Counted from the first letter of the stretch, positions 50,695 through 59,688 are shown. The stretch is 64,000 nucleotides of DNA from 39-52-133 sp035531075 (GCA_035531075.1 DATKTO010000030.1:62001-126000); one strand, 5' to 3'. Made by a program: numbers and translations. Notes: a model not told the origin generated them from the letters alone.

Positions 50695-50754
50695 GATTGA
50701 ACGGTTGGAATTTGTATGAAAATGCGGAAGGGTCGCTGCCCCGCATCAATAACT

Positions 50755-51031
50755 GAATCGACACCGCAAGGTGAAAGAATTTTATGTGAAATTCAGGGGA
50801 GATCACATTTCGCCATGCGAAATGTGAGTCTGCACCGCAAGGCAAAAAGAATTTCTTAGCCGAAAAAACCAAAGGAGGTTGTGGCTGCGACATCACGTTC
50901 TGCTACGCATAACATGAGTCTACACCGCAAGGTCAAAGAATCTTTCAACCAAAGAATTCTTTGACCTTGTGGCTCCAGCGTAATATTTTACTGCGTAAAA
51001 TATTCGCCTTCACCGTAAAGTTAAGAATTTT
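50755..51031 (-). repeat. Decayed tandem array carrying copies of the dnaJ 3' end
   Basis: CACCGCAAGG or CACCGTAAAG recurs at 50762, 50833, 50923 and 51011 (spacing 71, 90 and 88). On the minus strand each unit begins with a copy of the dnaJ end: the stretch at about 50967-50944 reads K V K E F F G stop, exactly the last residues of DnaJ, and the next one reads F F G stop. Each unit also holds a palindrome, for example TCACATTTCGC/GCGAAATGTGA (50803-50827) and AATATTTTAC/GTAAAATATT (about 50982-51004). The hairpins differ in sequence but keep position. Confidence 0.75.
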
Positions 51032-52138
51032 TCAACCGAAAAATTCTTTCACTTTATCCATCCAGGATTGGGCGCGGGGGCTGTGCAGGGCGCTGTCCTT
51101 CTCGCTGATGGTTTCAAATTCGCGCAGCAGCTCCTTTTGCCTGTCGGTCAGTTTGACCGGCGTTTCAATCACCACATGGCAGTTGAGGTCGCCATGTGAG
51201 TTGGTACGCATGCCTTTGATGCCCTTGCCGCGCAGACGGAAAATCTTGCCGGATTGTGTCTCGGCAGGAATTTTGATGCGGGCGGTGCCATCCAGCGTGG
51301 GGATTTCGATTTCACCACCCAGTGCCGCGACGGCAAAGCTGATCGGCATTTCGCAATGCAGGTCATCCCCGTCACGCTGAAACACGCTGTGCGGTTTGAT
51401 ATGAATTTCCACATACAAATCACCCGCGGGCGCGCCGTGATTTCCCGCCTCACCGTGGCCGCTGTGACGCAGACGCATACCATCACCAATACCCGCAGGG
51501 ATTTTGATTTCCAGCGTTTTGTGGTGCTTGACGCGCCCTGTGCCACTGCAACTGCCGCAGGGGGAAGTGATGCTCTTGCCGCTGCCATGGCAGCGCGGGC
51601 AAGTTTGCTGGATGGAGAAAAATCCCTGCTGCATCCGCACCTGTCCGTGGCCGCCGCAGGTCTGGCAGGTGGTCGCGGAAGTGCCGGGTTTTGCGCCCGA
51701 GCCGTGGCAGGTATCGCACTCATCCAGGGTCGGAATGCGCACCTGTTTGGTGGCGCCACGTGCCGCTTCCTCCAGCGTGATTTCCATGTTGTAGCGCAAA
51801 TCCGCGCCGCGCTGTGCCTGGCTGCGGCCGCGTCCCGCGCCGCCAAAGATATCGCCAAAGATGTCGCCGAAATCGAAGCCGCCTGCGCCATGTCCATGCC
51901 CGCCCCTGCTGCCGTCAGTTCCCGCGTGGCCATACTGGTCATAAGCGGCACGTTGCTGATCATCCGACAATGTTTCGTACGCTTCCTTGGCTTCCTTGAA
52001 CTGATCTTCCGCTTTGGGATTGTCCGGATTGCGGTCAGGGTGAAACTTCATCGCCAGTTTGCGATAAGCTTTTTTAATTTCGTCGGCACTCGCGTCTTTA
52101 TTGACGCCAAGTACTTCGTAGTAATCTTTTTTAGACAT
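51032..52138 (-). CDS. dnaJ: Chaperone DnaJ
   Basis: The 368-residue co-chaperone delivers substrates to DnaK and stimulates its ATPase. The J domain has KKAYRKLAMKFHPDRNPDN (HPD), followed by a Gly/Phe region (GGFDFGDIFGDIFGG), four zinc motifs (CDTCHGSG, CQTCGGHG, CPRCHGSG, CGSCSGTG) and the C-terminal substrate-binding domain. The last residues are DKVKEFFG. ATG at 52136-52138 follows GCGGAA; a TTG two codons upstream is in frame but unlikely. The gene is separated from dnaK by a hairpin. Confidence 0.97.
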   Translation of the reverse strand: MSKKDYYEVLGVNKDASADEIKKAYRKLAMKFHPDRNPDNPKAEDQFKEAKEAYETLSDDQQRAAYDQYGHAGTDGSRGGHGHGAGGFDFGDIFGDIFGGAGRGRSQAQRGADLRYNMEITLEEAARGATKQVRIPTLDECDTCHGSGAKPGTSATTCQTCGGHGQVRMQQGFFSIQQTCPRCHGSGKSITSPCGSCSGTGRVKHHKTLEIKIPAGIGDGMRLRHSGHGEAGNHGAPAGDLYVEIHIKPHSVFQRDGDDLHCEMPISFAVAALGGEIEIPTLDGTARIKIPAETQSGKIFRLRGKGIKGMRTNSHGDLNCHVVIETPVKLTDRQKELLREFETISEKDSALHSPRAQSWMDKVKEFFG

Positions 52139-52197
52139 ATTCAATTTCCGCTAAATGCATAAAAGCCCAAATGCATGAAGGCCCAATATATAAAAGA

Positions 52198-52241
52198 ACA
52201 GACTCCGGTTGACGCTGTATCCGCGTTTCCCCGAAGTCTGT
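52198..52241 (-). terminator. Hairpin between dnaK and dnaJ
   Basis: On the minus strand, ACAGACTTCGG and CCGGAGTCTGT form an 11-base stem with one G-T pair and a loop of about 22 bases, followed by TCTTTTATAT. It may be a partial terminator that lowers dnaJ relative to dnaK. A 16-base near-repeat (AAATGCATAAAAGCCC / AAATGCATGAAGGCCC) follows downstream. Confidence 0.5.
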
Positions 52242-52257
52242 GCCGGTACAGTGGATG

Positions 52258-54186
52258 TTACTTCTTGTCGCTTTTCACTTCGGTGAATTCGGCATCCACT
52301 ACATCGCCTTCATCTTTCTTTGTCTCGCCGTGAGCGGCACCCGCATCTGCTCCACCCTGCTTGGCAGCTTCGGCAGCCTGCAATTTTTCTGCCAGTTTAT
52401 GCGCGGCCGTAGAGAGGGCTTCGGTCTTCGCTTCGATGGCATCCTTGTCGTCGCCTTTGACTACTTCTTCGGCTTCCTTCAAGGCTTTCTCGATATTGGC
52501 CTTCTCATCTGCGGCAAGCTGCTCACCGTATTCCTTCATCGACTTGTGGGTAGAGTGGATCAGTGCATCAAGCTGGTTGCGTGCGGTGACCAGCTCGATC
52601 GCCTTGCGGTCGTCTTCGGCAAACATTTCCGCTTCCTGCACCATTTTCGCGATTTCGGCTTCCGATAAACCGGAGCTGGCCTGAATCTTGATCTTGTTCT
52701 CCTTGCCAGTCGCCTTGTCCTTGGCGGAGACATGCAGAATACCGTTGGCGTCGATGTCAAAAGTCACTTCAATCTGCGGCATGCCGCGCGGTGCAGGCGG
52801 GATGTCGGACAGGTTGAACTGGCCCAGACTCTTGTTGCCGGAAGCAATATCACGCTCTCCCTGCAGCACATGGATGGTCACTGCGGACTGGTTGTCGTCT
52901 GCGGTTGAGAATACCTGCGATGCCTTGGTAGGGATGGTGGTGTTCTTCTTGATCAGCTTGGTCATCACGCCGCCCATGGTCTCGATACCCAGAGACAGCG
53001 GGGTCACGTCGAGCAGCAGCACGTCCTTCACTTCGCCCTGCAGCACGCCGCCCTGAATTGCGGCGCCTACGGCTACCGCTTCGTCAGGGTTAACGTCCTT
53101 GCGCGCTTCCTTGCCGAAGAATTCTTTTACCTTCTCCTGTACCATCGGCATACGTGTCTGGCCGCCGACCAGGATCACGTCGCTGATGTCAGCAGCAGAA
53201 ACGCCCGCGTCCTTCATTGCGATCTTGCATGGCTCGATGGTGCGCGCGATCAGTTCTTCCACCAGACTTTCAAGCTTGGCGCGGGTGATCTTCACGGCCA
53301 GGTGCTTGGGGCCGGTTGCGTCTGCGGTGATGTAAGGCAGGTTAACTTCAGTCTGCTGCGCTGAAGACAGTTCGATCTTGGCCTTCTCAGCCGCATCCTT
53401 CAGGCGCTGCAGGGCCAGCATGTCTTTCTTCAGGTCGATGCCGTTTTCCTTCTTGAATTCTTCCACCAGGAACTCGATCACGCGCATGTCGAAGTCTTCA
53501 CCGCCGAGGAAGGTGTCGCCGTTGGTGGACATCACTTCAAACTGGTGTTCGCCTTCAATTTCGGAGATGTCGATAATCGAGATATCGAAAGTGCCGCCAC
53601 CCAGGTCGTAAACCGCAATCTTGCGGTCGCCTTCCTGCTTGTCCATGCCGAAGGCCAGCGCTGCGGCAGTCGGTTCATTGATGATGCGCTTTACGTCCAG
53701 ACCGGCAATGCGGCCCGCATCTTTGGTGGCCTGGCGCTGGCTGTCGTTGAAGTAAGCAGGCACGGTGATGACGGCTTCGGTTACGGGCTCGCCCAGATAG
53801 TCTTCGGCGGCTTTTTTCATTTTCATCAGCACTTGGGCGGATACTTCAGGCGGCGCAATTTCCTTGCCGCGTACAGAAACCCATGCATCGCCGTTCTTGG
53901 CTTTAACAATGCTGTAAGGCACCATGTCGATGTCTTTTTGCACAATCTTTTCATCGAAGCGGCGGCCGATCAGGCGCTTGACCGCGAACAGCGTATTCTT
54001 TGGATTGGTCACGGCTTGGCGTTTTGCGGGCGCACCTACCAGCACTTCGCCGTCTTCCATGTAGGCGATGATCGAAGGTGTGGTGCGTGTGCCTTCGGCG
54101 TTTTCGATGACCTTAGGCTTGCCGTTTTCCATCACGGATACGCAAGAGTTTGTTGTGCCCAAATCGATACCAATAATTTTTCCCAT
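52258..54186 (-). CDS. dnaK: Chaperone DnaK (Hsp70)
   Basis: The 642-residue Hsp70 has the N-terminal ATPase (GKIIGIDLGTTNSCVSVMEN; AVYDLGGGTFDISIIDI; VGGQTRMPMVQ), the LLLDVTPLSLGIETMGG linker and the substrate-binding domain with a lid, ending in EGDVVDAEFTEVKSDKK, the DAEFEEV-type tail. Length and order are normal. It has its own sigma-32-like promoter in the gap after grpE, and an AAAGGAAG ribosome site. Confidence 0.98.
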   Translation of the reverse strand: MGKIIGIDLGTTNSCVSVMENGKPKVIENAEGTRTTPSIIAYMEDGEVLVGAPAKRQAVTNPKNTLFAVKRLIGRRFDEKIVQKDIDMVPYSIVKAKNGDAWVSVRGKEIAPPEVSAQVLMKMKKAAEDYLGEPVTEAVITVPAYFNDSQRQATKDAGRIAGLDVKRIINEPTAAALAFGMDKQEGDRKIAVYDLGGGTFDISIIDISEIEGEHQFEVMSTNGDTFLGGEDFDMRVIEFLVEEFKKENGIDLKKDMLALQRLKDAAEKAKIELSSAQQTEVNLPYITADATGPKHLAVKITRAKLESLVEELIARTIEPCKIAMKDAGVSAADISDVILVGGQTRMPMVQEKVKEFFGKEARKDVNPDEAVAVGAAIQGGVLQGEVKDVLLLDVTPLSLGIETMGGVMTKLIKKNTTIPTKASQVFSTADDNQSAVTIHVLQGERDIASGNKSLGQFNLSDIPPAPRGMPQIEVTFDIDANGILHVSAKDKATGKENKIKIQASSGLSEAEIAKMVQEAEMFAEDDRKAIELVTARNQLDALIHSTHKSMKEYGEQLAADEKANIEKALKEAEEVVKGDDKDAIEAKTEALSTAAHKLAEKLQAAEAAKQGGADAGAAHGETKKDEGDVVDAEFTEVKSDKK

Positions 54187-54254
54187 AATGCTTCCTTTCT
54201 ATTTATATATTCAATGATTCAGTACTAGTGTACTTATCTCTAACTATGCCGCCT

Positions 54255-54283
54255 ATTTGAGGACTTCAGACAAATTTTTCAAG
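54255..54283 (-). promoter_or_regulatory. Sigma-32 promoter of dnaK
   Basis: On the minus strand CTTGAAA (54277-54283) is followed by 14 bases and CCTCAAAT (54255-54262), close to the sigma-32 consensus CTTGAAA / CCCCATNT. It lies about 70 bases before the dnaK ATG. No CIRCE element was seen, so sigma-32 rather than HrcA control is suggested. Confidence 0.7.
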
Positions 54284-54289
54284 TGCATG

Positions 54290-54802
54290 TTATCCTTTTG
54301 CTTTTGCCACCATCACCATGGCAGGGCGCAATACTCGGTCATTCAGGCTGTAACCCTTCTGCATCACGCTGACGACGGTGTTGGCTTCCTGCTCGCTCTC
54401 CACCATGGCGATCGCCTGATGTTTATGCGCGTCAAATTTTTCTCCGACGGGATTGATCTCGGTGATATTAAATTTTTCAAATACGCTGCTCAGTTGTTTA
54501 AGCGTGAGCTCCATGCCGCTTTTGAAATTTTCAACCGTCGTATTCTGTACCGACAAGCCGGCTTGCAAACTATCCATCACTGCCAGCATTTCGTTGGAGA
54601 AGCGTTCAACGGCATATTTTTGTGCCTTGCTGACGTCTTCCTGGGCGCGGCGACGGATGTTCTCGCCCTCGGCCTTGGCGTACATCCAGGCGTCGTAGTG
54701 TTCCTGCGCTTTGCGCTCAGCCTGTTGCAGCATTTCCTCCATGCTGGGCATTACGTCCGGAGTGTCATTTCCATCCTGTTGATTTTTATCGGTATTTTCC
54801 AT
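54290..54802 (-). CDS. grpE: Nucleotide exchange factor GrpE
   Basis: The 170-residue protein swaps nucleotides on DnaK. It has an acidic N-terminus, a long helix (MEEMLQQAERKAQEHYDAWM, EGENIRRRAQEDV) and the beta domain with NPVGEKFDAHKHQAIAMVES and VMQKGYSLNDRVLRPAMVMV. It starts the heat-shock cluster grpE-dnaK-dnaJ and has a sigma-32 promoter 33 bases upstream. Confidence 0.97.
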   Translation of the reverse strand: MENTDKNQQDGNDTPDVMPSMEEMLQQAERKAQEHYDAWMYAKAEGENIRRRAQEDVSKAQKYAVERFSNEMLAVMDSLQAGLSVQNTTVENFKSGMELTLKQLSSVFEKFNITEINPVGEKFDAHKHQAIAMVESEQEANTVVSVMQKGYSLNDRVLRPAMVMVAKAKG

Positions 54803-54834
54803 GCTAATCTTTCAGTTATACAGTGGGGCAATAA

Positions 54835-54861
54835 GTGGGGGATGTTTGCCCCGTTTTCAAG
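54835..54861 (-). promoter_or_regulatory. Sigma-32 promoter of grpE
   Basis: On the minus strand CTTGAAA (54855-54861), a 13-base spacer and CCCCCACTTAT (ending 54831) closely fit the heat-shock consensus. The predicted transcript start is near 54828, giving a leader of about 25 bases. Confidence 0.8.
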
Positions 54862-54958
54862 GGCCGAGATGATATATTTTTTTTGCATGAGATAATATGT
54901 TTTTGATACCGATAGCCGATCTGATGCCAGTCTTAACGCGCACTGCTCAAGGCATAAA

Positions 54959-56116
54959 ATGACTTCCAGCCATCCAAGATACTACTGGCGTATAGCCGGG
55001 TTCTATTTCTTTTACTTTGCCTTCGTGGGGATGTTTTCGCCTTACTGGAGCCTGTATCTCAAGTCGATTGAATTTAATGCGGTGCAGATTGGCGTGCTGA
55101 TGTCGGTGCAGCCGGTGATGCGGATGCTGTCACCGGCGTTATGGGGCTGGCTGGCCGACCGTATTGGTAATCGGCGACAGGTGGTGCAGGTTGCAGCCTT
55201 TGGCAGTGCGCTATGCTATCTCGGTGTGTTTTTCACTACAGAATATTACGGGCTGTTGCTGGTGCTGGCGCTGATGAGTTTTTTCTGGAGCGCGTCGATG
55301 CCGCTGGTGGAGGCGACCACGCTGACCTACCTTGGCAAAAATGCGTCACGTTACGGCCGTTTGCGCTCGTGGGGCTCAGTCGGATTTATCATTGCAGTGA
55401 TGAGCCTGGGCTATGCTTTTGACTATATCGCAATCGGCTGGATTTTATGGGCAGGCCTGGCGATCCAGCTGGGCATCCTGTACTTCTCGCGCCAAATCCC
55501 GACCACCGAGGTGATTGCGCACCATACCGATAGCCACTCCATTACGCGCATTGTGTTGCAGCCGCAAGTGCTGGCGCTGTTTGGCGCGTGCTTTCTGATG
55601 GCGGTTGCGCATGGCCCGTACTACACGTTCTTTTCGATCTATCTGGTCGAACATGGCTATGCGAAAAGTGCCGTGGGTGTGTTGTGGACGCTGGGAGTGG
55701 TATGCGAGATAGGCGTGTTTTTTGTCATGCCCTGGCTGATGCGACACTACTCCCTGCCGCAATTGCTGATGGTGAGCCTGGCCCTTGCGGTGCTGCGCTT
55801 CCTGTTGATCGGCTGGCAGGTCGATACCCTGTGGCTGTTGCTGTTTGCACAGGTGTTGCACGCAGCCACTTTTGGCTCGTTTCACGCTGCGGCGGTGGCG
55901 CTGGTGCACCACTTCTTTCGCGGGCGGCATCAGTCCAGGGGACAGGCGCTGTTTGGCAGCGTAACTTACGGTGCGGGCGGCATGCTGGGCGGCTTGCTGA
56001 GCGGGCCGTTGTGGCTGCACTGGGGGGCGAGCGTGATGTATTCCTTCAGCGCGGCGGCAGCACTGCTGGGGATGGGGCTGATGTGGTGGAAATTCAGGAA
56101 GATGGCGCTTGTATAG
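54959..56116 (+). CDS. MFS transporter (HcaT-like)
   Basis: The 385-residue protein has twelve membrane helices and looks like the MFS_1-like group with HcaT and LacY relatives: YYWRIAGFYFFYFAFVGMFS, SPALWGWLADRIGNRRQ (the loop 2-3 motif) and RLRSWGSVGFIIAVMSLGY. The second half has YGAGGMLGGLLSGPLW. The substrate is unknown; phenylpropionate, sugars or nucleosides are used by relatives. It is divergent from the grpE-dnaK-dnaJ genes and not linked to the leu genes. Confidence 0.9.
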   Translation: MTSSHPRYYWRIAGFYFFYFAFVGMFSPYWSLYLKSIEFNAVQIGVLMSVQPVMRMLSPALWGWLADRIGNRRQVVQVAAFGSALCYLGVFFTTEYYGLLLVLALMSFFWSASMPLVEATTLTYLGKNASRYGRLRSWGSVGFIIAVMSLGYAFDYIAIGWILWAGLAIQLGILYFSRQIPTTEVIAHHTDSHSITRIVLQPQVLALFGACFLMAVAHGPYYTFFSIYLVEHGYAKSAVGVLWTLGVVCEIGVFFVMPWLMRHYSLPQLLMVSLALAVLRFLLIGWQVDTLWLLLFAQVLHAATFGSFHAAAVALVHHFFRGRHQSRGQALFGSVTYGAGGMLGGLLSGPLWLHWGASVMYSFSAAAALLGMGLMWWKFRKMALV

Positions 56117-56305
56117 AGGGCGGCAAGGGGCTGGAGTTTGCAAGCCGCTTCACGATAGGTAGGGCACTTCATCCGCAATAATTATTCTCGCGCGGCATTG
56201 CGCGTGTTTGGTGAATGCGCTGATTAAAGTTCAGGTCAAAACGCTCGCCCGTGGCGTACCCCCCTTCTGCTGTGGCATAATCGCATGCTCTGTTGGAGCA
56301 ATCAA

Positions 56306-57706
56306 ATGAACAATCAAACACTTTACGACAAACTCTGGAATAGCCACGTGGTGCGCTCCGAAGCCGACGGCACGGCGCTGCTGTATATCGACCGCCACCT
56401 GGTGCACGAGGTGACCAGTCCGCAGGCCTTTGAAGGCTTGCGCCTGGCCGGGCGCAAGCCCTGGCGCACTTCTTCCATCCTGGCAGTTGCGGATCACAAT
56501 GTGCCGACCACCGGCCGTGCGCAAGGCATTGCCGACCCTGTCTCGCGCCTGCAGGTGGAGACCCTGGACGAGAACTGCGCCGCGCTGGGCATCACCGAGT
56601 TCAAGATGTCTGATCTGCGCCAGGGCATCGTGCATGTGATCGGCCCAGAGCAGGGCGCGACCCTGCCCGGCATGACTGTGGTGTGCGGCGATTCGCACAC
56701 CAGCACCCACGGCGCTTTTGCTGCGCTGGCGTTCGGTATCGGCACCTCGGAAGTGGAGCATGTGATGGCGACGCAGTGCCTGCTGATGAAGAAGGCCAAG
56801 GCCATGCAGGTGCTGGTGGAAGGCAAGCTGGGCCGTGGCGTCACGGCGAAGGATCTGGTGCTGGCGGTGATCGGCAAGATCGGCACCGCTGGCGGCACCG
56901 GCTATGCAATCGAGTTTGCGGGCAGCGCAGTGCGCGGCTTGTCGATGGAAGGCCGCATGACGGTATGCAATATGGCGATCGAGGCCGGCGCGCGCGCGGG
57001 CATGATTGCTGCGGATGACACGACCATCGACTACATCAAGGGTCGCCCCTTTGCGCCGCAGGGCGAGTTGTGGGACAAGGCGGTAGCCTACTGGCGCACG
57101 CTGCACAGCGATGCCGGCGCGCAGTTCGACAAGGTGGTGAAGCTGGATGCGGCGGAAATCAGGCCGCAGGTCACCTGGGGCACTTCGCCCGAGATGGTGG
57201 TGGCGGTGGACGGGCGTGTACCTGACCCCAAAAATGAAAGCGATCCGGTCAAGCGCGGCAGCATGGAACATTCCCTGGTGTATATGGGATTGCAGGCGAA
57301 TACGCCGATGACAGACATCAAGATTGACAAGGTGTTTATCGGTTCCTGCACCAATTCGCGCATCGAGGATCTGCGCGAGGCGGCGGAGGTGGCGCGCGGC
57401 AAGCATATCGCCGCCAATGTAAAGCTGGCGATGGTGGTGCCGGGCTCGGGGCTGGTCAAGCAGCAGGCCGAGCGCGAGGGGCTGGACAAGATATTTCTGG
57501 CTGCCGGCTTTGAGTGGCGCGAGCCGGGCTGTTCCATGTGTCTGGCGATGAACGATGACAGGCTGTTGCCGGGCGAGCGCTGTGCATCGACTTCCAACCG
57601 CAACTTCGAGGGGCGCCAGGGACAGGGCGGTCGCACCCATCTGCTCAGTCCGGCAATGGCTGCAGCCGCGGCGATCGCCGGGCATTTTGTAGATGTCTCC
57701 GCATGA
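56306..57706 (+). CDS. leuC: 3-isopropylmalate dehydratase large subunit
   Basis: The 466-residue subunit isomerises 2-isopropylmalate to 3-isopropylmalate with LeuD. It has the aconitase-like pattern: LVHEVTSPQAFEGLRLAGRK, VVCGDSHTSTHGAFAALAFG, and three cluster-binding cysteines, one in IGSCTNSRIEDLREAAEVA (about 347) and two in EPGCSMCLAMN (about 407 and 410). The ATG at 56306 follows GGAG; upstream in-frame ATG at 56285 adds seven unconserved residues. It overlaps the next small gene by 4 bases. Confidence 0.97.
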   Translation: MNNQTLYDKLWNSHVVRSEADGTALLYIDRHLVHEVTSPQAFEGLRLAGRKPWRTSSILAVADHNVPTTGRAQGIADPVSRLQVETLDENCAALGITEFKMSDLRQGIVHVIGPEQGATLPGMTVVCGDSHTSTHGAFAALAFGIGTSEVEHVMATQCLLMKKAKAMQVLVEGKLGRGVTAKDLVLAVIGKIGTAGGTGYAIEFAGSAVRGLSMEGRMTVCNMAIEAGARAGMIAADDTTIDYIKGRPFAPQGELWDKAVAYWRTLHSDAGAQFDKVVKLDAAEIRPQVTWGTSPEMVVAVDGRVPDPKNESDPVKRGSMEHSLVYMGLQANTPMTDIKIDKVFIGSCTNSRIEDLREAAEVARGKHIAANVKLAMVVPGSGLVKQQAEREGLDKIFLAAGFEWREPGCSMCLAMNDDRLLPGERCASTSNRNFEGRQGQGGRTHLLSPAMAAAAAIAGHFVDVSA

Positions 57707-57939
57707 AAAAACTCTTGGTATTGATGCTGTTGAATGCGTGCCTGCTTGCGAATGTATGGGCGAAAGATGACGCTGGCGCAAAAGGTATCGGTGATAGCCT
57801 GAAAAAAGCGGGTGATGCTGCGGGCAGCCTGATGGGGCAGGGCGGCAAAGCTGCTGCGCCGGAAGTACGCAAGGCGGAAAGCTGGCTGGATGGCGCGCTG
57901 CATGGTGGCGGAAATAAAACAGATAAGGCGGGCAAGTGA
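57703..57939 (+). CDS. Small exported protein between leuC and leuD
   Basis: The 78-residue protein starts at an ATG overlapping the leuC stop (ATGA) and ends overlapping leuD. It has a signal peptide (KKLLVLMLLNACLLANVWAK) and a glycine/alanine/lysine-rich mature part (GIGDSLKKAGDAAGSLMGQG, KAESWLDGALHGGG). The function is unknown. A short secreted entericidin-like peptide is found at this position in some betaproteobacteria, but this one lacks a lipobox. Tight overlaps on both sides indicate that it is translated with leuCD. Confidence 0.7.
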   Translation: MKKLLVLMLLNACLLANVWAKDDAGAKGIGDSLKKAGDAAGSLMGQGGKAAAPEVRKAESWLDGALHGGGNKTDKAGK

Positions 57940-58577
57940 TGAAGAAGTTTACTTTACTGGATGGGCTGGTGGTGCCGCTGGATCGGGCCAATGTGGATAC
58001 CGATGCGATCATCCCCAAGCAGTTTCTCAAGTCGATCAAGCGTTCCGGCTTTGGCCCGAATGCGTTCGACGAATGGCGTTACCTGGATTATGGCGAGCCG
58101 GGCATGGACAACTCCAAACGCAAGATCAATCCGGATTTTGTATTGAACCAGCCGCGCTACAAAGGCGCGCAGATTCTGCTGACGCGTGAAAACTTCGGCT
58201 GCGGTTCGTCGCGCGAACATGCGCCGTGGGCGCTGGAGGATTACGGCTTCCGCGTCATCATCGCCCCCAGCTTTGCCGACATCTTTTTCAATAACTGCTT
58301 CAAAAACGGCCTGCTGCCGATTCGGCTGGATGCCGAGATTGTCGATGCCTTGTTCAAGGCCGAAGCCAGCACGACGGGTTTCCACCTGCGTGTCGATCTT
58401 GAGCAGCAAACCATCACCACGCCCGACGGCATGGTTTATCCCTTTGAAGTGGAGGCCTTCCGCAAGCATTGCCTGCTGAACGGCCTCGATGATATCGGCC
58501 TCACCATGCAGCATGTTGACGAGATCAAGGCGTACGAGCAGCGGCGCAAGGTGGAAGCCACCTGGCTGTTCGCGTGA
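57939..58577 (+). CDS. leuD: 3-isopropylmalate dehydratase small subunit
   Basis: The 212-residue subunit has the swivel domain: KKFTLLDGLVVPLDRANVDT, IIPKQFLKSIKRSGFG, and NFGCGSSREHAPWALEDYGF, followed by FADIFFNNCFKNGLLPI. It pairs with LeuC. The ATG at 57939 shares a base with the previous stop; a GTG one codon earlier is also possible. It lies 34 bases before leuB. Confidence 0.97.
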   Translation: MKKFTLLDGLVVPLDRANVDTDAIIPKQFLKSIKRSGFGPNAFDEWRYLDYGEPGMDNSKRKINPDFVLNQPRYKGAQILLTRENFGCGSSREHAPWALEDYGFRVIIAPSFADIFFNNCFKNGLLPIRLDAEIVDALFKAEASTTGFHLRVDLEQQTITTPDGMVYPFEVEAFRKHCLLNGLDDIGLTMQHVDEIKAYEQRRKVEATWLFA

Positions 58578-58611
58578 TAATTTATTTAATATAATCAAAG
58601 AGATGGTTGTT

Positions 58612-59676
58612 ATGAAGATTGCAGTGTTGCCAGGTGATGGCATAGGTCCTGAAATTGTCGCGCAGGCCACCAAGGTGCTTGAAGCCTTGCGCAGTGACGG
58701 TCTGAAAATTGAGCTTGAGCATGCGCATATCGGCGGCGCAGGTTACGACGCCGCCAAAGATCCGCTGCCCGAGGCAACGTTGAAGCTGGCGCATGCGTCG
58801 GATGCGGTGCTGCTGGGCGCGGTGGGCGGCTATCAGTATGACAATTTGCCGCGCCCGCAGCGTCCCGAGCAGGGTTTGCTGCGCATCCGCAAGGGCTTGA
58901 GCCTGTTTGCCAATCTGCGCCCTGCCATGGTGTATCCGGAACTGGCCAATGCGTCCAGCCTGAAGCCGGAACTGGTTGCAGGGCTGGACATCATGATTTT
59001 GCGCGAACTCACCGGTGATATCTATTTCGGCCAGCCGCGCGGCATCCGCACGCTGGAAAACGGCGAGCGCCAGGGCTTTGATACCATGTTGTACAGCGAG
59101 TCTGAAATACGCCGCGTCGCCCACGTGGGCTTCCGGATCGCGATGAAACGCGGCAAGAAAATGTGCTCGGTGGACAAGGCGAATGTGCTGGATACCAGCA
59201 TGCTGTGGCGCGAAATCGTCACCGAGGTAGCCAAGGAATATCCGGCTGTCGAGCTGTCGCATATGTATGTGGACAACGCGGCGATGCAGCTTGTGCGCGC
59301 GCCCAAACAGTTCGACGTCATCGTCACCGGCAATATCTTCGGCGACATCCTGTCGGATGAGGCGTCGATGCTCACCGGTTCCATCGGCATGCTGCCATCT
59401 GCTTCGCTGGATGCCAATAACAAAGGGCTGTATGAACCGTGTCACGGCTCGGCACCTGATATCGCCGGCAAGAATATCGCCAACCCGCTGGCCACCATTT
59501 TGTCGGTGGCGATGATGATGCGCTACACCTTTGCGCGTGAAGATATTGCACAGCGCATTGAAAATGCGGTGCGCAAGAGTCTGCAGAGCGGTTTGCGCAC
59601 CGGTGATATTTACGAGGCCGGCATGCAAAAAGTCGGTACTGATGCAATGGGCGATGCGGTAGTCGCGGCGCTTTAA
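58612..59676 (+). CDS. leuB: 3-isopropylmalate dehydrogenase
   Basis: The 354-residue NAD enzyme oxidises and decarboxylates 3-isopropylmalate. MKIAVLPGDGIGPEIVAQAT, LLGAVGGYQYDNLPRPQRPE, LRELTGDIYFGQPRG, YMYVDNAAMQLV-type and TGNIFGDILSDEASMLTGSI are conserved. The ATG at 58612 is 9 bases after AAAGAG; an ATG three codons upstream (58603) is in frame but poorly spaced. A terminator follows its stop. Confidence 0.97.
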   Translation: MKIAVLPGDGIGPEIVAQATKVLEALRSDGLKIELEHAHIGGAGYDAAKDPLPEATLKLAHASDAVLLGAVGGYQYDNLPRPQRPEQGLLRIRKGLSLFANLRPAMVYPELANASSLKPELVAGLDIMILRELTGDIYFGQPRGIRTLENGERQGFDTMLYSESEIRRVAHVGFRIAMKRGKKMCSVDKANVLDTSMLWREIVTEVAKEYPAVELSHMYVDNAAMQLVRAPKQFDVIVTGNIFGDILSDEASMLTGSIGMLPSASLDANNKGLYEPCHGSAPDIAGKNIANPLATILSVAMMMRYTFAREDIAQRIENAVRKSLQSGLRTGDIYEAGMQKVGTDAMGDAVVAAL

Positions 59677-59688
59677 CAGATTACGGCA

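Noticed and set aside
50755..51031. Repeat array considered as a CRISPR
   Set aside because: Units are imperfect, carry gene-end sequence and palindromes, vary from 71 to 90 bases and have no constant spacer length or cas genes.
56231..58039. Minus-strand open frame of 602 codons
   Set aside because: It is antisense to leuC and the small gene; no motif is recognisable.
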